Part shown: positions 12,190-22,844 of the stretch, in pieces
How positions within the stretch are numbered: the first letter of the stretch is position 1
Layout: each line of letters starts with the position of its first letter
NCBI RefSeq assembly: GCF_002288925.2
Contig: NW_022098076.1
Location: 68,119,323-68,183,322, forward strand
Direction: 5' to 3'
From: Delphinapterus leucas
Lineage: Eukaryota > Chordata > Mammalia > Artiodactyla > Monodontidae
DNA length: 64,000 nucleotides
Translations under genes and position numbers: made by a program
Notes under the pieces: model-generated
What the model saw: the letters and a program-made list of their open reading frames with translations, nothing else
Database searches by the model: none
What the model was told of the DNA's origin: nothing

Positions 12190-13415
12190 ACTAATTAAAA
12201 AAATTAAGTGAAATGTCTAGAGCTAAAAGCTACAACTAATTAAAATTAGGAACTTAATACATATATTTAACAGTACCTTACTTGAACTGGAAGAGAGAAA
12301 ATATACAGAGTGAAGTATAGAAAGTAAAATGTATGGAAAACACACCAAAGATCATAAGAGCATTGTAGGAAATGGTGAATAGGACTAATAGGGAAGAGAA
12401 AAAAATGAGGTAAAGCAATATTTCATATTTCCAAGGATGAAAGTCACAGATTCAAGAAGCACGCTGAACTCCAAGCATGACAAATGCAAAGCAAGTCACA
12501 TCTAAGAATATCATAGTAAAAATAAGTAAAACTACTGTAAACCAAATACAAAAGAAAATCTTTCACATTACTTCCAAAGATGCAACAATGAGACCAAAAG
12601 ATAATATCTCACTAGAATCAATGGATGCCAAAAAATTAAATAAGTAAAATAAAATGACATCTTTAAAATGCAACTAAAATAAAATAACATTCAGTTTAGA
12701 ATTAGATACAGAGGAAAAAATATCCTTCAATACAAAATAAAGATACTGTCAGAAAAACAAGATAATAGAAATCAGAAGCAGCAGGTTTTACTAAAAAGAG
12801 TTCTTCAGCCATAAAGAAAACGAATTTAGATGCTCAGATGGAAGCATAGGGATTCAGGAAAAAATGAAGAGCCAAAAAGAGTAAATGTATAATAAATATA
12901 AAGCAAATATTGCCTGTACAAAGCAACAATAATAATATTTTGACGGTTTGAAATATATGTAAAAATGTCAAAATGGTTTTCAAAAGGCAAGAGAGAGGCA
13001 AATTAAGTTAAACTATTTTAAAGTTCTTTCATTTTGAGGGAAGTGGTAAATGGTAAATTTAATTTATATTAAATTTTAACAAGGCTAGAATGCATATTGT
13101 AATATCCAAGGTAATCACTAAAAGAAGAATCAGGATGTAAAACTAAGAAGTTCATGGAGTGGAAATAACAACAACAAAAAAGCTAATCAAAAAGAGGGGG
13201 AAGAAGGGAGAAAGAAATGTACATAGAGTGGGGGTAACAGAAAACAAATGATAAGATGTAGATATAAGCTCATTATACTAGCTGTAAATAGACTAAACAT
13301 TTCAATTGAGAAGAAATATTTCAGGCTGGATTGAAAAGCAAACAAAGACACGGCATAAAAGAGACACACCTTACATATAAGGTTACAGAAAATTCAAAGT
13401 TAAAAAGGAGAAAGA
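12190..13415 (+). mobile_element. Old L1M-type element, right part
   Basis: Landmarks continue the element from 11147. They are GAAATGTCTAGAGCTAAAAG, ACTTGAACTGGAAGAGAG, GCACGCTGAACTCCAAGCATG, TATCCTTCAATACAAAATAA, GTAAATAGACTAAACATTTC, CAGGCTGGATTGAAAAGCAA and AAAGAGACACACCTTACATA. These fit the 5' half of an L1M or HAL1-like element. Divergence is high and no open frame survives. Confidence 0.65.
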
Positions 13416-14464
13416 TTTATCATGATTTATTGTGTTTATAGGCCATTTCGTGTTTTTTCACATAAAATGCTATCTCAGTCCATGTGTCTAGATTTTCATA
13501 TGCAAACCCCTACCCACACACATGCCTATACATCAAGTTTCTTGATTATTCATAAGAATAATAAATGTTTGTTTTAGATGGCATAGTCTGTGTTTAACCC
13601 ATTCGTCAGCATTTAAGCACTTGCTCTAGTCCCTTTATAAGGCCCTTCTTAGGCGGTAACAGTTCCATCAAAGTATAACAGCAAAAATCATTTCCTCACA
13701 TATGGATAAGCTGCTCTGTGGAGCGTACAATGCTGAGTTTCCTGGAAAATGATGGAAGTTGATTTCATTAATACTTCTCAGCTTAAGAACTTGAAATCCC
13801 AACTAGTATTAAGTGACACAGTCCCAACATATTTGGGCCCCTTGTTGATTTCATATGTGGGGACAGAAGACAAGGAAGTATTATTGGTATTCATACAGCA
13901 CTCAGCATGTGATATACAAGGCCTGCAATTTTACCACCTATGGGAGAAACTTACATTTTTATCTTCTCTATGCATATCACATACAGCGTGCATAATAAGT
14001 TGAAAATTCTATTTCCAATTAAATATACATAACATAGTATATTTAATGCTCCTTCCTCAAATAATTCCTGATGTTACTCTCACTATTATTTATTAAGAGG
14101 AGAAAATAGAATTAAAATTGAAGTAAATTGAATCTTTCAATTTTCCACTGACTTCAAGGAGAGAATTCCTTGATTACTATTTCTATTCTTACCCTGCAAT
14201 TATTTGAACTAAGTTGCATTCAAAGAGTATCACCAATCAATGTTTAACATTCTACTCAGTGAGGGATACATTATTCTCTGGATCAACCATTTACTATGAC
14301 CTAGTTCTGGACTTGGAAATTAGTGCAAAAATCTGCATCTTTTGTATCACACACCTCTGGGTTTGGAAAGAGATTCTGGCGTGTTTCATCTACAAGGAAT
14401 CTTGAGAAGCTATTGTGGGCTGATGGTCAATGGGTTTAACTCTGTAGTGTGTCAGAAGACACAC
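13416..14464. other. Unassigned non-coding sequence
   Basis: I see no gene and no confident repeat. An 84-codon plus-strand frame at 13749-14003 has no recognisable domain and no supporting context. Confidence 0.5.
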
Positions 14465-14604
14465 TTCACCCTGGTGGTTAAGAGCACACACTCTGACTCT
14501 GGCTAGGTTCAAATCCCAATTTCCTACTTACTCTATGGCCTTGGCAAGAAACTCTTCAAAAGGGGATAACTTAATAAAATGTAGGTACATTCCTCCCATG
14601 CTTT
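14465..14604 (+). mobile_element. MIR SINE fragment
   Basis: CTGGTGGTTAAGAGCACACA, then GGTTCAAATCCCAATTTCC followed by TACTTACTCTATGGCCTTGG, is the tRNA-derived core of MIR in sense orientation, with the box B-like GGTTCAAATCC. Confidence 0.85.
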
Positions 14605-17440
14605 AAATAACTATGTATGGATTTGGATCACTTTACCACTACTACTATATTCTTGGAGTAGATTTTGTAGGAGTCTCCAGAACATCACACCTCACTCCCT
14701 AAGTCCCACAGGTTGTAAGCTCTTTGGGTAATGGTTTCTTTCTTTCCCTCCCCGTGGTTACAGAAAAAGAGATGGTTGACCGGTTGACCAATAGCATTAG
14801 GAAGAATAAAGAGCAGCTAGAAGATGACAGTAAACCTGTGGCAACTTTGAAGTTGATGAGATCTCTGTGAAAGCCTGCCTCCTTCTCTAAGTCAGTATTG
14901 ACCAAAAACTCATACTCACAACTTGAAGGATGGCACATCTTCTGAGATTCTGCGGCCCCACAGTGTCTGTAGTATTAATTTGTGTTACTTTAGGACCTTA
15001 GGAGTCATGATCACACAGGAAATGCATTATGGATAGTTGTAACAACTTTAGGACTGATGAGGGTTAATTTGAGCATAAACTCTGACTGAATTATTGAACC
15101 TCTCATTATTTTGCATAAGTCCCATCACTTGTGAGATAAACTGAATCACTTGACTCATACTTAATGCAAACAGATTCTGAAACTGATTGTTCTTTGCATT
15201 TCTATTTCCTTGAAACAATCCAGCTTAGTGATTCAATGTGAATAGATGCTACTGCTTTTGAAAAAAATCTCCACATTCCAATTATGTGCAGTCATATTTT
15301 ACAGATAGTAACAGCATGATATCAAATTACATTGCCTGATGCAGATAATTCCAGTGACTTTCTAAATTTCCATCTGTCTATGAACAGAAAAAACAAATCC
15401 AGAATAAGAAAAAATACATATATGTATGCATACCTCATTTTTGCTAATTAGTCTATCTAGGCAATGAGCGACAAAGTTTCAGATGCTATTATTACTCACA
15501 ATTTAATGGAGAAGTAGCATTTCATCATCCACCTCCATTTCCCTTAGACAGTAGGTTATTATAACGCTGTTTTCTGAGGAAAAGGAAATTTGTCAATGTA
15601 GAAAGCTTGGGTCAAGGTACTACAACGTGAAGACAGCCATTGCTCTACAATGATCCATTGAGGGCCATCCACTCTGTCACGTGGAACTATAAAGAGCCTA
15701 CCAGCTCTACAGGGAGGAAAATAAATCTCACCTCTCTTAAATGTCCTTGTCTAGAATTTGGCATTTTCTAAAACAGCTACCTTTTACCCTACTTCAAGTT
15801 TACCAAAGAAGAAAATGAAAACCAAAAGCAAAAAGCAAAAAATATATGCACAGAGTAATTGTACAATATTGATAATGTCTTGACTCCACAGCACAAAAGA
15901 ATAAGTATTTTCTTTAAATGGATGACATTGGTCAAAAACTCAAATGCCTAGTATAAATCTTTCGTAACTTCTGCAAAATCCAAAGGAAACACATTTCTCA
16001 CTGACTTTCTGTGAGTAATAGCAGCTTAGAGATAAAAATCAGCATTTGAAAGATACCCGTAAGTGTGGATGTTATTTTTTACAATAATGCATCAGAGTAG
16101 TTAGTATTCGCTACAAATCAGGGATTATGAAACATTTTTGCTTCTAACAGCAAAAGAATTATTGTTGCTCAAATACTGATAAAAATATATGATGGAGTTT
16201 TGGAAACCACAAAGAACTATAATATGTGTAGCTTATTTTTAAGGACAAAGATAATTCTTTTTGGAAATTCTTCAAGTAAAAAGCATCCACATTGTTTTTC
16301 TAGATAGAACATTACAGTATAAATTAGGAAACATTCTCAAATGACCATGCCAAAGATGTCAGAAGAAACTTTGTGAAGATGAGAGAATTTCCATTCTGTT
16401 CATACTTTCTATGGGGAGTGTGTAGTCACTACTTAAAGTAAGCAGCATCTGTGGCCTCAGAGCACCAGGAAATACTCTCATTTTTAAAGGAAACATTAGG
16501 ATAGAGATATATACTTGACTCCTTTTTATCTATTTCCTTGTTTTGGAAGTTTTTTATTCATTGGTTTTACATGACACTGAAGTCCAGACTCCTCTGTTCT
16601 CTTATTTTCCATTTCTGAATGGTCACTATAATTCCCAGTTTGCTCAACCAGCAGCAGTACTCTTGGAATTAGGTTAAAAATAAAACTCCTGTGACACAGT
16701 GGGCTTCACCCAGCACGAATTTCATTAACCTTTAAAAATAGTTATAGAAAAGACATCAACACTACCCACATGGCAACAACATAGCAGAAATCTCATGATT
16801 CTAAAGCACAGCTTTCAGAGTCCCCGAAAATGACACTCTACTTGTGTGGTCATGAGAGAAGAGGTTAAATGGACATTGATGTCTCAGGGAAGCAAATCAG
16901 CTGTGGGATCACTTCAGTTTTCAAATCTTGGGGGTTTTTTGTTTGTTTGTTTGTTTTTCTACTTCCCTAAGTTCAGCATGAGGATTAGAGAAGAGAATCC
17001 TTTACCTTAAGGTGCATCAACATTTATACTTGCACTGCTTTCCCTGAGACCTCTTCTGTCTCTCAAAGAAGGCAACTCATTTTGAGCTAGATGTGATATT
17101 TTACTGACAATGCTTCTTTCGTTCCTTTCTCCATTCCTATTTTTTTGTTTTGTGTTTGTTTGTTTTTTTGTCTGCGTCATGAGATTCAAACTCAAAGGCT
17201 TTCAGGCATGTAATAACAATGCGAAGATGCCAGTTGGATAGCATTCAAATTCTTTGAGAACATTTCACCAAAGTAAAACGACAGGAACCAGACCTACCAA
17301 ATATTGACCACTGTTTTTTTCCATGAGTCTTTTCTGTTCTCCTAAGAGTACAGACTTTTAAAACTATAATTCCGTTTTTAAAAATCCTGTCTTCTCTGGT
17401 TTTGTTCTTTTGTCTTATAACTTCTTTAAAGCAATGCAAA
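14605..17440. other. Unassigned non-coding sequence
   Basis: About 2.8 kb contains no recognisable gene or repeat family, apart from a short GTTT run at 16934-16958. It is one of the longest repeat-poor stretches in the window, so it is a reasonable place to look for conserved non-coding elements. Conservation cannot be judged from one sequence. Confidence 0.45.
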
Positions 17441-17447
17441 AACCACA

Positions 17448-17655
17448 GTCAAACCAAATGAATTTTGCAAGTAGGGCAGAGATGTAAAGAAATATTTAAA
17501 TATAAATATAATACATATAGATAAATAAATATGTATATGTATAGATAAATAAATTGGTATATGTCAAACCAAATGAATTTTGCATGTAGGGCAAGATGTA
17601 AAGAAATATTTAAATATAAATATAATACATATAGATAAATAAGTATGTATAGAGG
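17448..17655. repeat. 115-bp tandem duplication (about 1.8 copies)
   Basis: A unit beginning GTCAAACCAAATGAATTTTG at 17448 begins again at 17563 and runs nearly unchanged to about 17650. Differences are a few substitutions and a two-base loss (GGGCAGAG versus GGGCAAG). The second copy is shorter. The second half of each unit is TA-rich (GATAAATAAATATGTAT). High similarity suggests a recent duplication. Confidence 0.9.
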
Positions 17656-17684
17656 TCTAGCCATCCATAGTTTTGAAAACTATG

Positions 17685-18245
17685 GTAGATTAGTCTTCTA
17701 TAGCTGCATAACTAATAGCAATTTACAACAACACATATTATTTATCTCATAGTTTTGTGGGTTCGGAGTCTAGGCACAGCCTAAATGAGTCCTCTGCAAG
17801 ACTGCAATTAAAGTGTCAGCCATGGTTGAATTCTCCCCTAGAGGTTTGACTGGGGAAGGGTTCAGTTTCAAGCTCATTTGTCAGCAGAACTCATTTTCTG
17901 TGACTGTAGGACTAAGGGATGCAGTTTCTTACTGACTATCTGCTGGAGGTGACCCTCAGCTTCTCTCTAAGTAACTTCCCCAATATGGCCATTTATTTAT
18001 CACACCAGCAAGGAGAGTCTCCAGAGCAAGTCTACTAGCAAGATGGAGTCTTATGTAATAAAACATAAATATAGGAGTGACATTGCATCACCTTTGCAAT
18101 ATTCTATGGGTTAAAAGGAAGTCTCATCTTCTGCCCTCACTCAAGGGGAGGGAATCATCAAAAAGCATAAACACCAGAAGGATCAGGGAGGAGCCACCCT
18201 GGAGTCTGTCCACCTCTAGAAGTACCAATTTTGGCTCAGTAAACA
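17685..18245 (-). mobile_element. MLT1-class (MLT1C/D-like) LTR
   Basis: Read on the minus strand, the landmarks of an MLT1 LTR appear in order from 5' to 3'. First comes a CTCCAGGGTGGC-type start and the CCCTCCCCTTGAGTG block (plus-strand CACTCAAGGGGAGGG at 18138). Then come a TGACTC/GTGATG block, the AAGGTGTCAGCC-like block (plus-strand AAAGTGTCAGCCATGG) and the AATAAT-rich 3' end. It is non-coding. Confidence 0.75.
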
Positions 18246-18260
18246 TAGTCACTAATAAAT

Positions 18261-18600
18261 TGTTGGGGAGCTCATCTAGAGGACATGACTGCTGGTTCAC
18301 CTGAGAGCTGGACCTGGGCAATCAGAGGCTCCTCACCCTCTCCCCTGTCTTTGGGATGTATATTCCGCCCACCATTCCATGGACATAGCCTTGAGAAAGT
18401 AAGGTGCTGTTGAGACCATATGGACTGAATGCATGACTGAACCCGGTTATGCTCTCTCCATAAACTTATAAGATTCTGGTAGGCAGGTGAGGAGATCTAT
18501 TCATCTTGCAGCCACCCAAGACAAGCCTATGTAAGTTCCTTTGCTTATTAAACCTGCCACCTACCAATCTGGAGCGGTCTGCCTCTTTTTTCAGTCTCCT
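18261..18600 (+). mobile_element. Probable class I endogenous retrovirus solo LTR
   Basis: The block starts TGTTGGGGAGCTC and contains GGGATGTATATTCCGCCCAC, TGACTGAACCCGGTTATGC and an ATTAAA polyadenylation signal inside TTGCTTATTAAACCTGCC. It ends in a CAGTCTCC-type region. This layout resembles mammalian gammaretrovirus-like LTRs. I saw no flanking gag, pol or env sequence, so if correct it is a solo LTR. The right end is uncertain and no clean short target-site duplication was identified. Confidence 0.5.
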
Positions 18601-18671
18601 TGCCTTCCATATATGGGAGCCATTTTGCTAAGCAACAAAAAGAGTGGCTCAATTTCATCTGTGATTTATAT

Positions 18672-18882
18672 CAGGAGTTATCAAACTCCTGGCCCATGAG
18701 TCAGCCACTTGCTTTTGTAAATAAAGTTTTATTGGCACAAAGCCGCACACATTTATTCATGAATTATCTATGGCTGCTTTTGTGCTACAATGGCATATTT
18801 GAGTAATTGCAATAGAGGCTACAATATAACCCATCCTAATATATTTATTATCTGGCCCTTTCTGAAAGTTTGCCCACCTCTG
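18672..18882. mobile_element. Non-autonomous hAT (MER1/Charlie-like) element
   Basis: The terminal inverted repeats are CAGGAGTTATCAAACT on the left and AGTTTGCCCACCTCTG on the right. They match each other imperfectly when one is reverse-complemented. The interior contains the AATAAAGTTTTATTGGCACA block and TATCTGGCCCTTTCTG, typical of this family. The flanking 8-mers ATTTATAT (18664-18671) and ATTTAAAT (18883-18890) differ at one base, as expected for an 8-bp hAT target-site duplication. No transposase is encoded. Confidence 0.85.
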
Positions 18883-18890
18883 ATTTAAAT

Positions 18891-19434
18891 AGTGGATTTT
18901 AGCATAAGTTAAGTTCTTTGTTAGATTGATTATTATGTTTATTTTCTCCAATAGTTTTTGAAAGAATAGATGCAACCTAACAGATGAACTGTAGGGATGA
19001 TTAGCAACAAGCTTTGTGAAACTGGAAATTTGAATATTTTCTTGTAGTAACATTGCACCATCTCGTGGAATACTACAGAAACTGTCAGAAAAGTTTATTG
19101 AAGTACTGTTACTGAGAATCTTGAATGCTTTGATCTAACTTCTAAATTCTACTGAAAATAATGTGCAAAAGAAGTCCCATGCTTTGAATTTAAAAATTTA
19201 TAAAAGAGAATATCTAATTCAAATTTTTATTTTCTGGATAAGGAAACTGGTCTTCTAAAATTAAATGACTTACTAAAATTCCACAGTAAGTTTAATAGTG
19301 GGATTTTAGAATTTTTCTATAAAAAAAATGAAGGCGCATTTAGGTATATGAGTGTGTACATGTTTAATATATTGAATTAAATATTTAAGTAGTAATATTT
19401 TTATTCAAAAATAAATTCAGGAAATTTTAATTGA
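18891..19434. other. Unassigned AT-rich sequence
   Basis: I recognise no gene or named repeat. The motif TCCACGAGATGGTGC on the minus strand near 19055-19069 vaguely resembles a CTCF core, but it deviates at two key positions. Confidence 0.4.
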
Positions 19435-19490
19435 ACTTTTTATTTAGAACAGTTTTAGATTTACAGAAAAATTGCAAAGATAGTAAGCAG
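19435..19490 (-). mobile_element. Short old L1M 3'-region fragment
   Basis: TTTATTTAGAACAGTTTTAG followed by ATTTACAGAAAAATTGCAAAG is a motif I recall from old L1 3' regions. Only about 55 bases are recognisable, so the call is tentative. Confidence 0.4.
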
Positions 19491-19494
19491 AGCT

Positions 19495-20395
19495 AATTTT
19501 CATAGAAATATGAAATTACTTACATCAATACCAAAATTGTGGGGATGAAATTATTTGGGGTATCATGTTCAGTTCTGCACATGCAGGTCAGGAGGAATAG
19601 GAAAAATGGGAACGTGTTAAGAAGAATAAATTTCAAATAGGTATATGAGATCAGAAAACCATTCCATCCAATCAGCTGCAGAAGGAACCGGGGCTGGTTA
19701 TTGTGAAGAAGACATGGTATTAGGGCAGGGAGTGCGGCTTTAAGTGTCTGAACGGCTGTCCTGGGAAACATGAGTTACACTTCATTTCTTGGCACCTATT
19801 CCAAGAATATCCCTTGCTTTCTCATTGACACATCCTGAGTTGAGATACTGTAAAATGTGGAGCTTCATAAAATCTGGTGACTGAAAACAATTATTAACAT
19901 CATAGGATGACTTTGTATCATAATAAGGGCAAGTATTTCATCCTAGTATGCAAATTAGTGCATTCAGTCTGCTTTAAATCCAAGTGTGCTGATGCCCATT
20001 TTGATGTCCAATAGCCCTCACAGGACTACTTCAGATGCTCAGGTATATGCTTTTCAGACTGTGATTCTGCACACCAGGCCATCGCCCACTGCCATGTGCA
20101 TGCCCTCCTCACCCTACTTGGGCTTGGACACTCAAGGTTGTGCTACTCCACTGTGGGGACGCCATTCACCACAGTCCTCAGGTTCAGACACTCCACACTG
20201 GGTGTGCATGGGCACCCTGCTCAGCCATTCATACTTGCATACTGTGCCTCCTTCCCACCACAAGTATTTCTTCCTAACCCTGAGTGGGCTCTGACTCCCC
20301 ACATCAGATCTGTTCCCTGCTCGGATGCCCTCCTCACCCTCTTCTGATACCACTAGCTGAGTGCCCTCTCAGGTCAGCTTCCTTCTGGTTTTTTT
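19495..20395. other. Unassigned; includes a GC-rich block at 20020-20370
   Basis: The first half is ordinary AT-rich sequence with an 83-codon minus-strand frame that I cannot assign. From about 20020 the composition changes to C-rich with many CTCC and CAC motifs. The 16-mer ATGCCCTCCTCACCCT occurs exactly at 20100-20115 and 20325-20340. This block could be an LTR of a family I do not recognise. Open frames there (102, 83 and 73 codons) overlap on both strands and show no domain. Confidence 0.4.
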
Positions 20396-20396
20396 G

Positions 20397-20610
20397 TTTG
20401 TTTGTTTGTTTGTTTTGCGGTACGCGGGCCTCTCACTGTTGTAGCCTCTCCCGTTGCGGAGCACAGGCTCCGGACGCGCAGGCTCAGTGGCCATGGCTCA
20501 CGGGCCTAGCCACTCCACGGCATGTGGGATCTTCCCGGACCGGGGCATGAACCCGTGTCCCCTGCATTGGCAGGCGGACTCTCAACCACTGCGCCACCAG
20601 AGAAGCCCTG
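20397..20610 (-). mobile_element. CHR-2-like SINE (tRNA-derived)
   Basis: The reverse complement begins GGGCTTCTCTGGTGGCGCAG and ends in a tail that has become a (GTTT)n microsatellite on the plus strand (20397-20417). The target-site duplication is short: CCTTCTG occurs at 20391-20397 and 20611-20617, followed by T-runs. Confidence 0.93.
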
Positions 20611-20677
20611 CCTTCTGTTTTTGATGAGGCTCTGCACCGAGCTGCCCTTCAAGGCAGACAGCCTCGTATTCTTCAGT

Positions 20678-20735
20678 CTCTCTCTCTCTCTCTCTCCCTC
20701 TGTCTCTGTCTCTCTCTTTCCTTCCCCCCTCCCTA
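20678..20735. repeat. (TC)n-type microsatellite
   Basis: A pyrimidine run of CT repeats with occasional G (CTCTGTCTCTGTCTC) follows the CHR SINE by about 65 bases. Confidence 0.9.
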
Positions 20736-20739
20736 CATT

Positions 20740-22030
20740 TCTCTGCCCTACCTAAAGCTTTAGGACTAAATTGCTCTGGAAAAATATTTAGGAATGAAAG
20801 GAAATGGAAGAAAAGAAAGCACACAATTGGTTTGTTTCCACAATTCTCACAGCAACAATAACAGAGACTCAAGTGGAAGTGAAGTGGTGTAGAGGCACAT
20901 GTTTATATGTAAAGGTTACTTATATACAAATTGAGTATTTGTAAACTGGAGGACAAACAATCAAATATGTTCCACTGAAAACCCTCCCAAAATAACTAGG
21001 ACAATGCTGTCAGAAAGAATACTGTATCACAGTATTCTGAGTCCACAGGTTTTTGCAAAACCTTATCAGTCAAATCTTAAAATCAACTTTTAGCATATAA
21101 ATGGTATGCACTCTCCAAAGCAAAATGTTATACCTTTTCCTAATATGAGAAACTATGTACTTTGAGTAAAATACAAAAATATTATTCAATAAAGTATTTA
21201 TCTTTGAAGTTTTTAAGCTGATGAAAGTTTACATATGACTTACTTCTCAATCCCATTCTTATTTCCTTTCAGTGGTAAAACATGTTCAATTCCCATCATT
21301 AGCATATGTCGGACTCTCATCTTTAGCAGTCAGTTGACTACTTACCCTTCGTCAAAACTCTAGGCGACACCGTTTTCTATTTCTACAATTGAATTGCTTC
21401 TATTATACTAAAACTCACATGTTCCATTAGGTAAGTATACTGGAGAAAGTTGTTTTCAGTGCTCCATCCACTTTCCTGACATCACTCACCTGGAAATCAA
21501 TTCAACAAAGGTATTGTGAGTGATTTTTAGTATTACCCATCAATTTTACTTTATTTTTTTATACTGAGGAACTTAGAATTAAGAACTAACGATGGCTGTC
21601 AGAATGTGTACTTGTCTGAAAACTTCACTGTTTTGTATTTTTTTATTGCTCTGAGAAAGTGTGCCTAGTTTATCAAATGTGACTTAAATTTTACGTATTT
21701 TTGTAAACTGCTTAAATATAAGTTGTATTCTGTAACTTTTTAAAGGTATATATCAGTTAAATAAAGGGAAATGAAAATATTGCTAAGCTGTCTGGAAAAA
21801 ATTAAAATATAAGGCAAATAGCACCATCTACTGAAAAATCCATTATTTATAAGACAGCTTAATTTTATTTCATTGAAAATTAAAATGAAAATTACAAGAA
21901 CTATGATTCTATTTATTTTGTGGCTATTCCAAAGATTTTAATTCCTAATCTACTTGTTATTGATGGTTGTTATTGATACAATGGAATAGAGAAAATAAGA
22001 TCTATTTTAATACAAGTTAGCGAGAGTTAT
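20740..22030. other. Unassigned AT-rich sequence
   Basis: No gene or confident repeat was recognised in this 1.3-kb stretch. Confidence 0.45.
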
Positions 22031-22034
22031 GTTT

Positions 22035-22425
22035 TAAGTGTGCCAGTTATCAAGTTATTGCCTCTCAGCTCCAAATCCATTCTTGATTGTCTTGCTTGTG
22101 ATACTGGAGCTGAATCTTATAAATATTTCTCTCTTTCCAGCTGGCAAGATGGTAAGTTTGCCGGTAGAGGGACCCTCATGGACACAGCAGAAGGAGGAAG
22201 GGCCTTCTCTTTTCGGTTCTGGTGTGCATTATTTTTTTTCCTTCTTGCTTCTACACTGTTCAGCTGGCGAGTGGGACACCCAACTGAGCTCACTCCCAGT
22301 GAGTTTCCATGACACACCCATGGACATCTTCCCAGAAAGTTCTGCAGGCTGCACAAAGCAGCTTCTCAGCAAGTTCAGCAACACCCTCAGTGGGTGACTT
22401 CCAACAAGAGCAAAAACTGTGCTCT
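22035..22425. other. Unclassified GC-richer block, possibly an old repeat
   Basis: This 390-bp block is richer in GC than its flanks. It carries CCGGTAGAGGGACC at 22160-22173, similar to the 'CCAGTAGAGGGCGC' motif seen in many old mammalian repeats and CTCF sites. It contains overlapping open frames of 119 and 90 codons on the plus strand and 79 on the minus strand. None shows a domain I know. I favour an old transposon over an exon. Confidence 0.35.
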
Positions 22426-22429
22426 CTTG

Positions 22430-22665
22430 AAGTGTACAAAGAACTCTTACTAAAATAGATTATATTCTGTGCCATAAATAAACTCTCAGTATATTGGAAG
22501 GAAATGAAATCATGCAAAGTATTTTCTCTGACCAAAGTGGAATTAAATCACAAACCAACAAAGGAAAGATATCTGCAAAATTCCCAAATGTTTACAAATT
22601 AAATAATATTTCTAAATAAACAGATGTCAAACAAGTTATAAGAAAAAATTTAAATATTTTTACCT
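22430..22665 (+). mobile_element. L1 ORF2 fragment (endonuclease-RT linker)
   Basis: AGATTATATTCTGTGCCATAAA, CATGCAAAGTATTTTCTCTG followed by ACCAAAGTGGAATTAAATCA, and AGGAAAGATATCTGCAAAAT followed by TCCCAAATGTTTACAAATTA match the ORF2 linker region of L1 in sense orientation. No 3' end is attached. Confidence 0.75.
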
Positions 22666-22734
22666 GAATGAAAATGAAACTACAACATATTAAAAATTTG
22701 TTAAATATCACTAAGGCTGCCAGTAATTAGTTGT

Positions 22735-22840
22735 GCACCTATTTGAGGAAGGCATTTAAACTCTCAGTGCCTTCATTTTCCTGATTGTAGTTTGTTGGTT
22801 GAGTTTGGGTCTCCTCCTGCTTTGAGTTTTTATCAATTTA
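22735..22840 (+). mobile_element. MIR/MIR3 fragment
   Basis: GGAAGGCATTTAAACTCTCAG, TGCCTTCATTTTCCTGATTG and the following GTTGAGTTTGGGTCTC resemble the MIR3-type 3' half in sense orientation. The copy is diverged. Confidence 0.5.
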
Positions 22841-22844
22841 TAAT

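Noticed and set aside
14465..14604. tRNA-like segment with a box B motif
   Set aside because: It is the tRNA-derived part of a MIR SINE. No complete cloverleaf is possible, so it is not a tRNA gene. The same reasoning applies to all CHR SINE heads.
17448..17655. Regularly spaced repeat units considered as a CRISPR-like array
   Set aside because: There are only about 1.8 copies of a 115-bp unit in mammalian DNA, with no spacer structure. It is a simple tandem duplication.
20389..20417. (GTTT)n run considered as an independent microsatellite
   Set aside because: It is the expanded poly-A tail (read on the opposite strand) of the adjacent CHR SINE.
22038..22397. 119-codon plus-strand frame in a GC-richer block
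   Set aside because: Other frames on both strands overlap it and it lacks domain similarity. The block looks like an old repeat with a 'GGTAGAGGG' motif.
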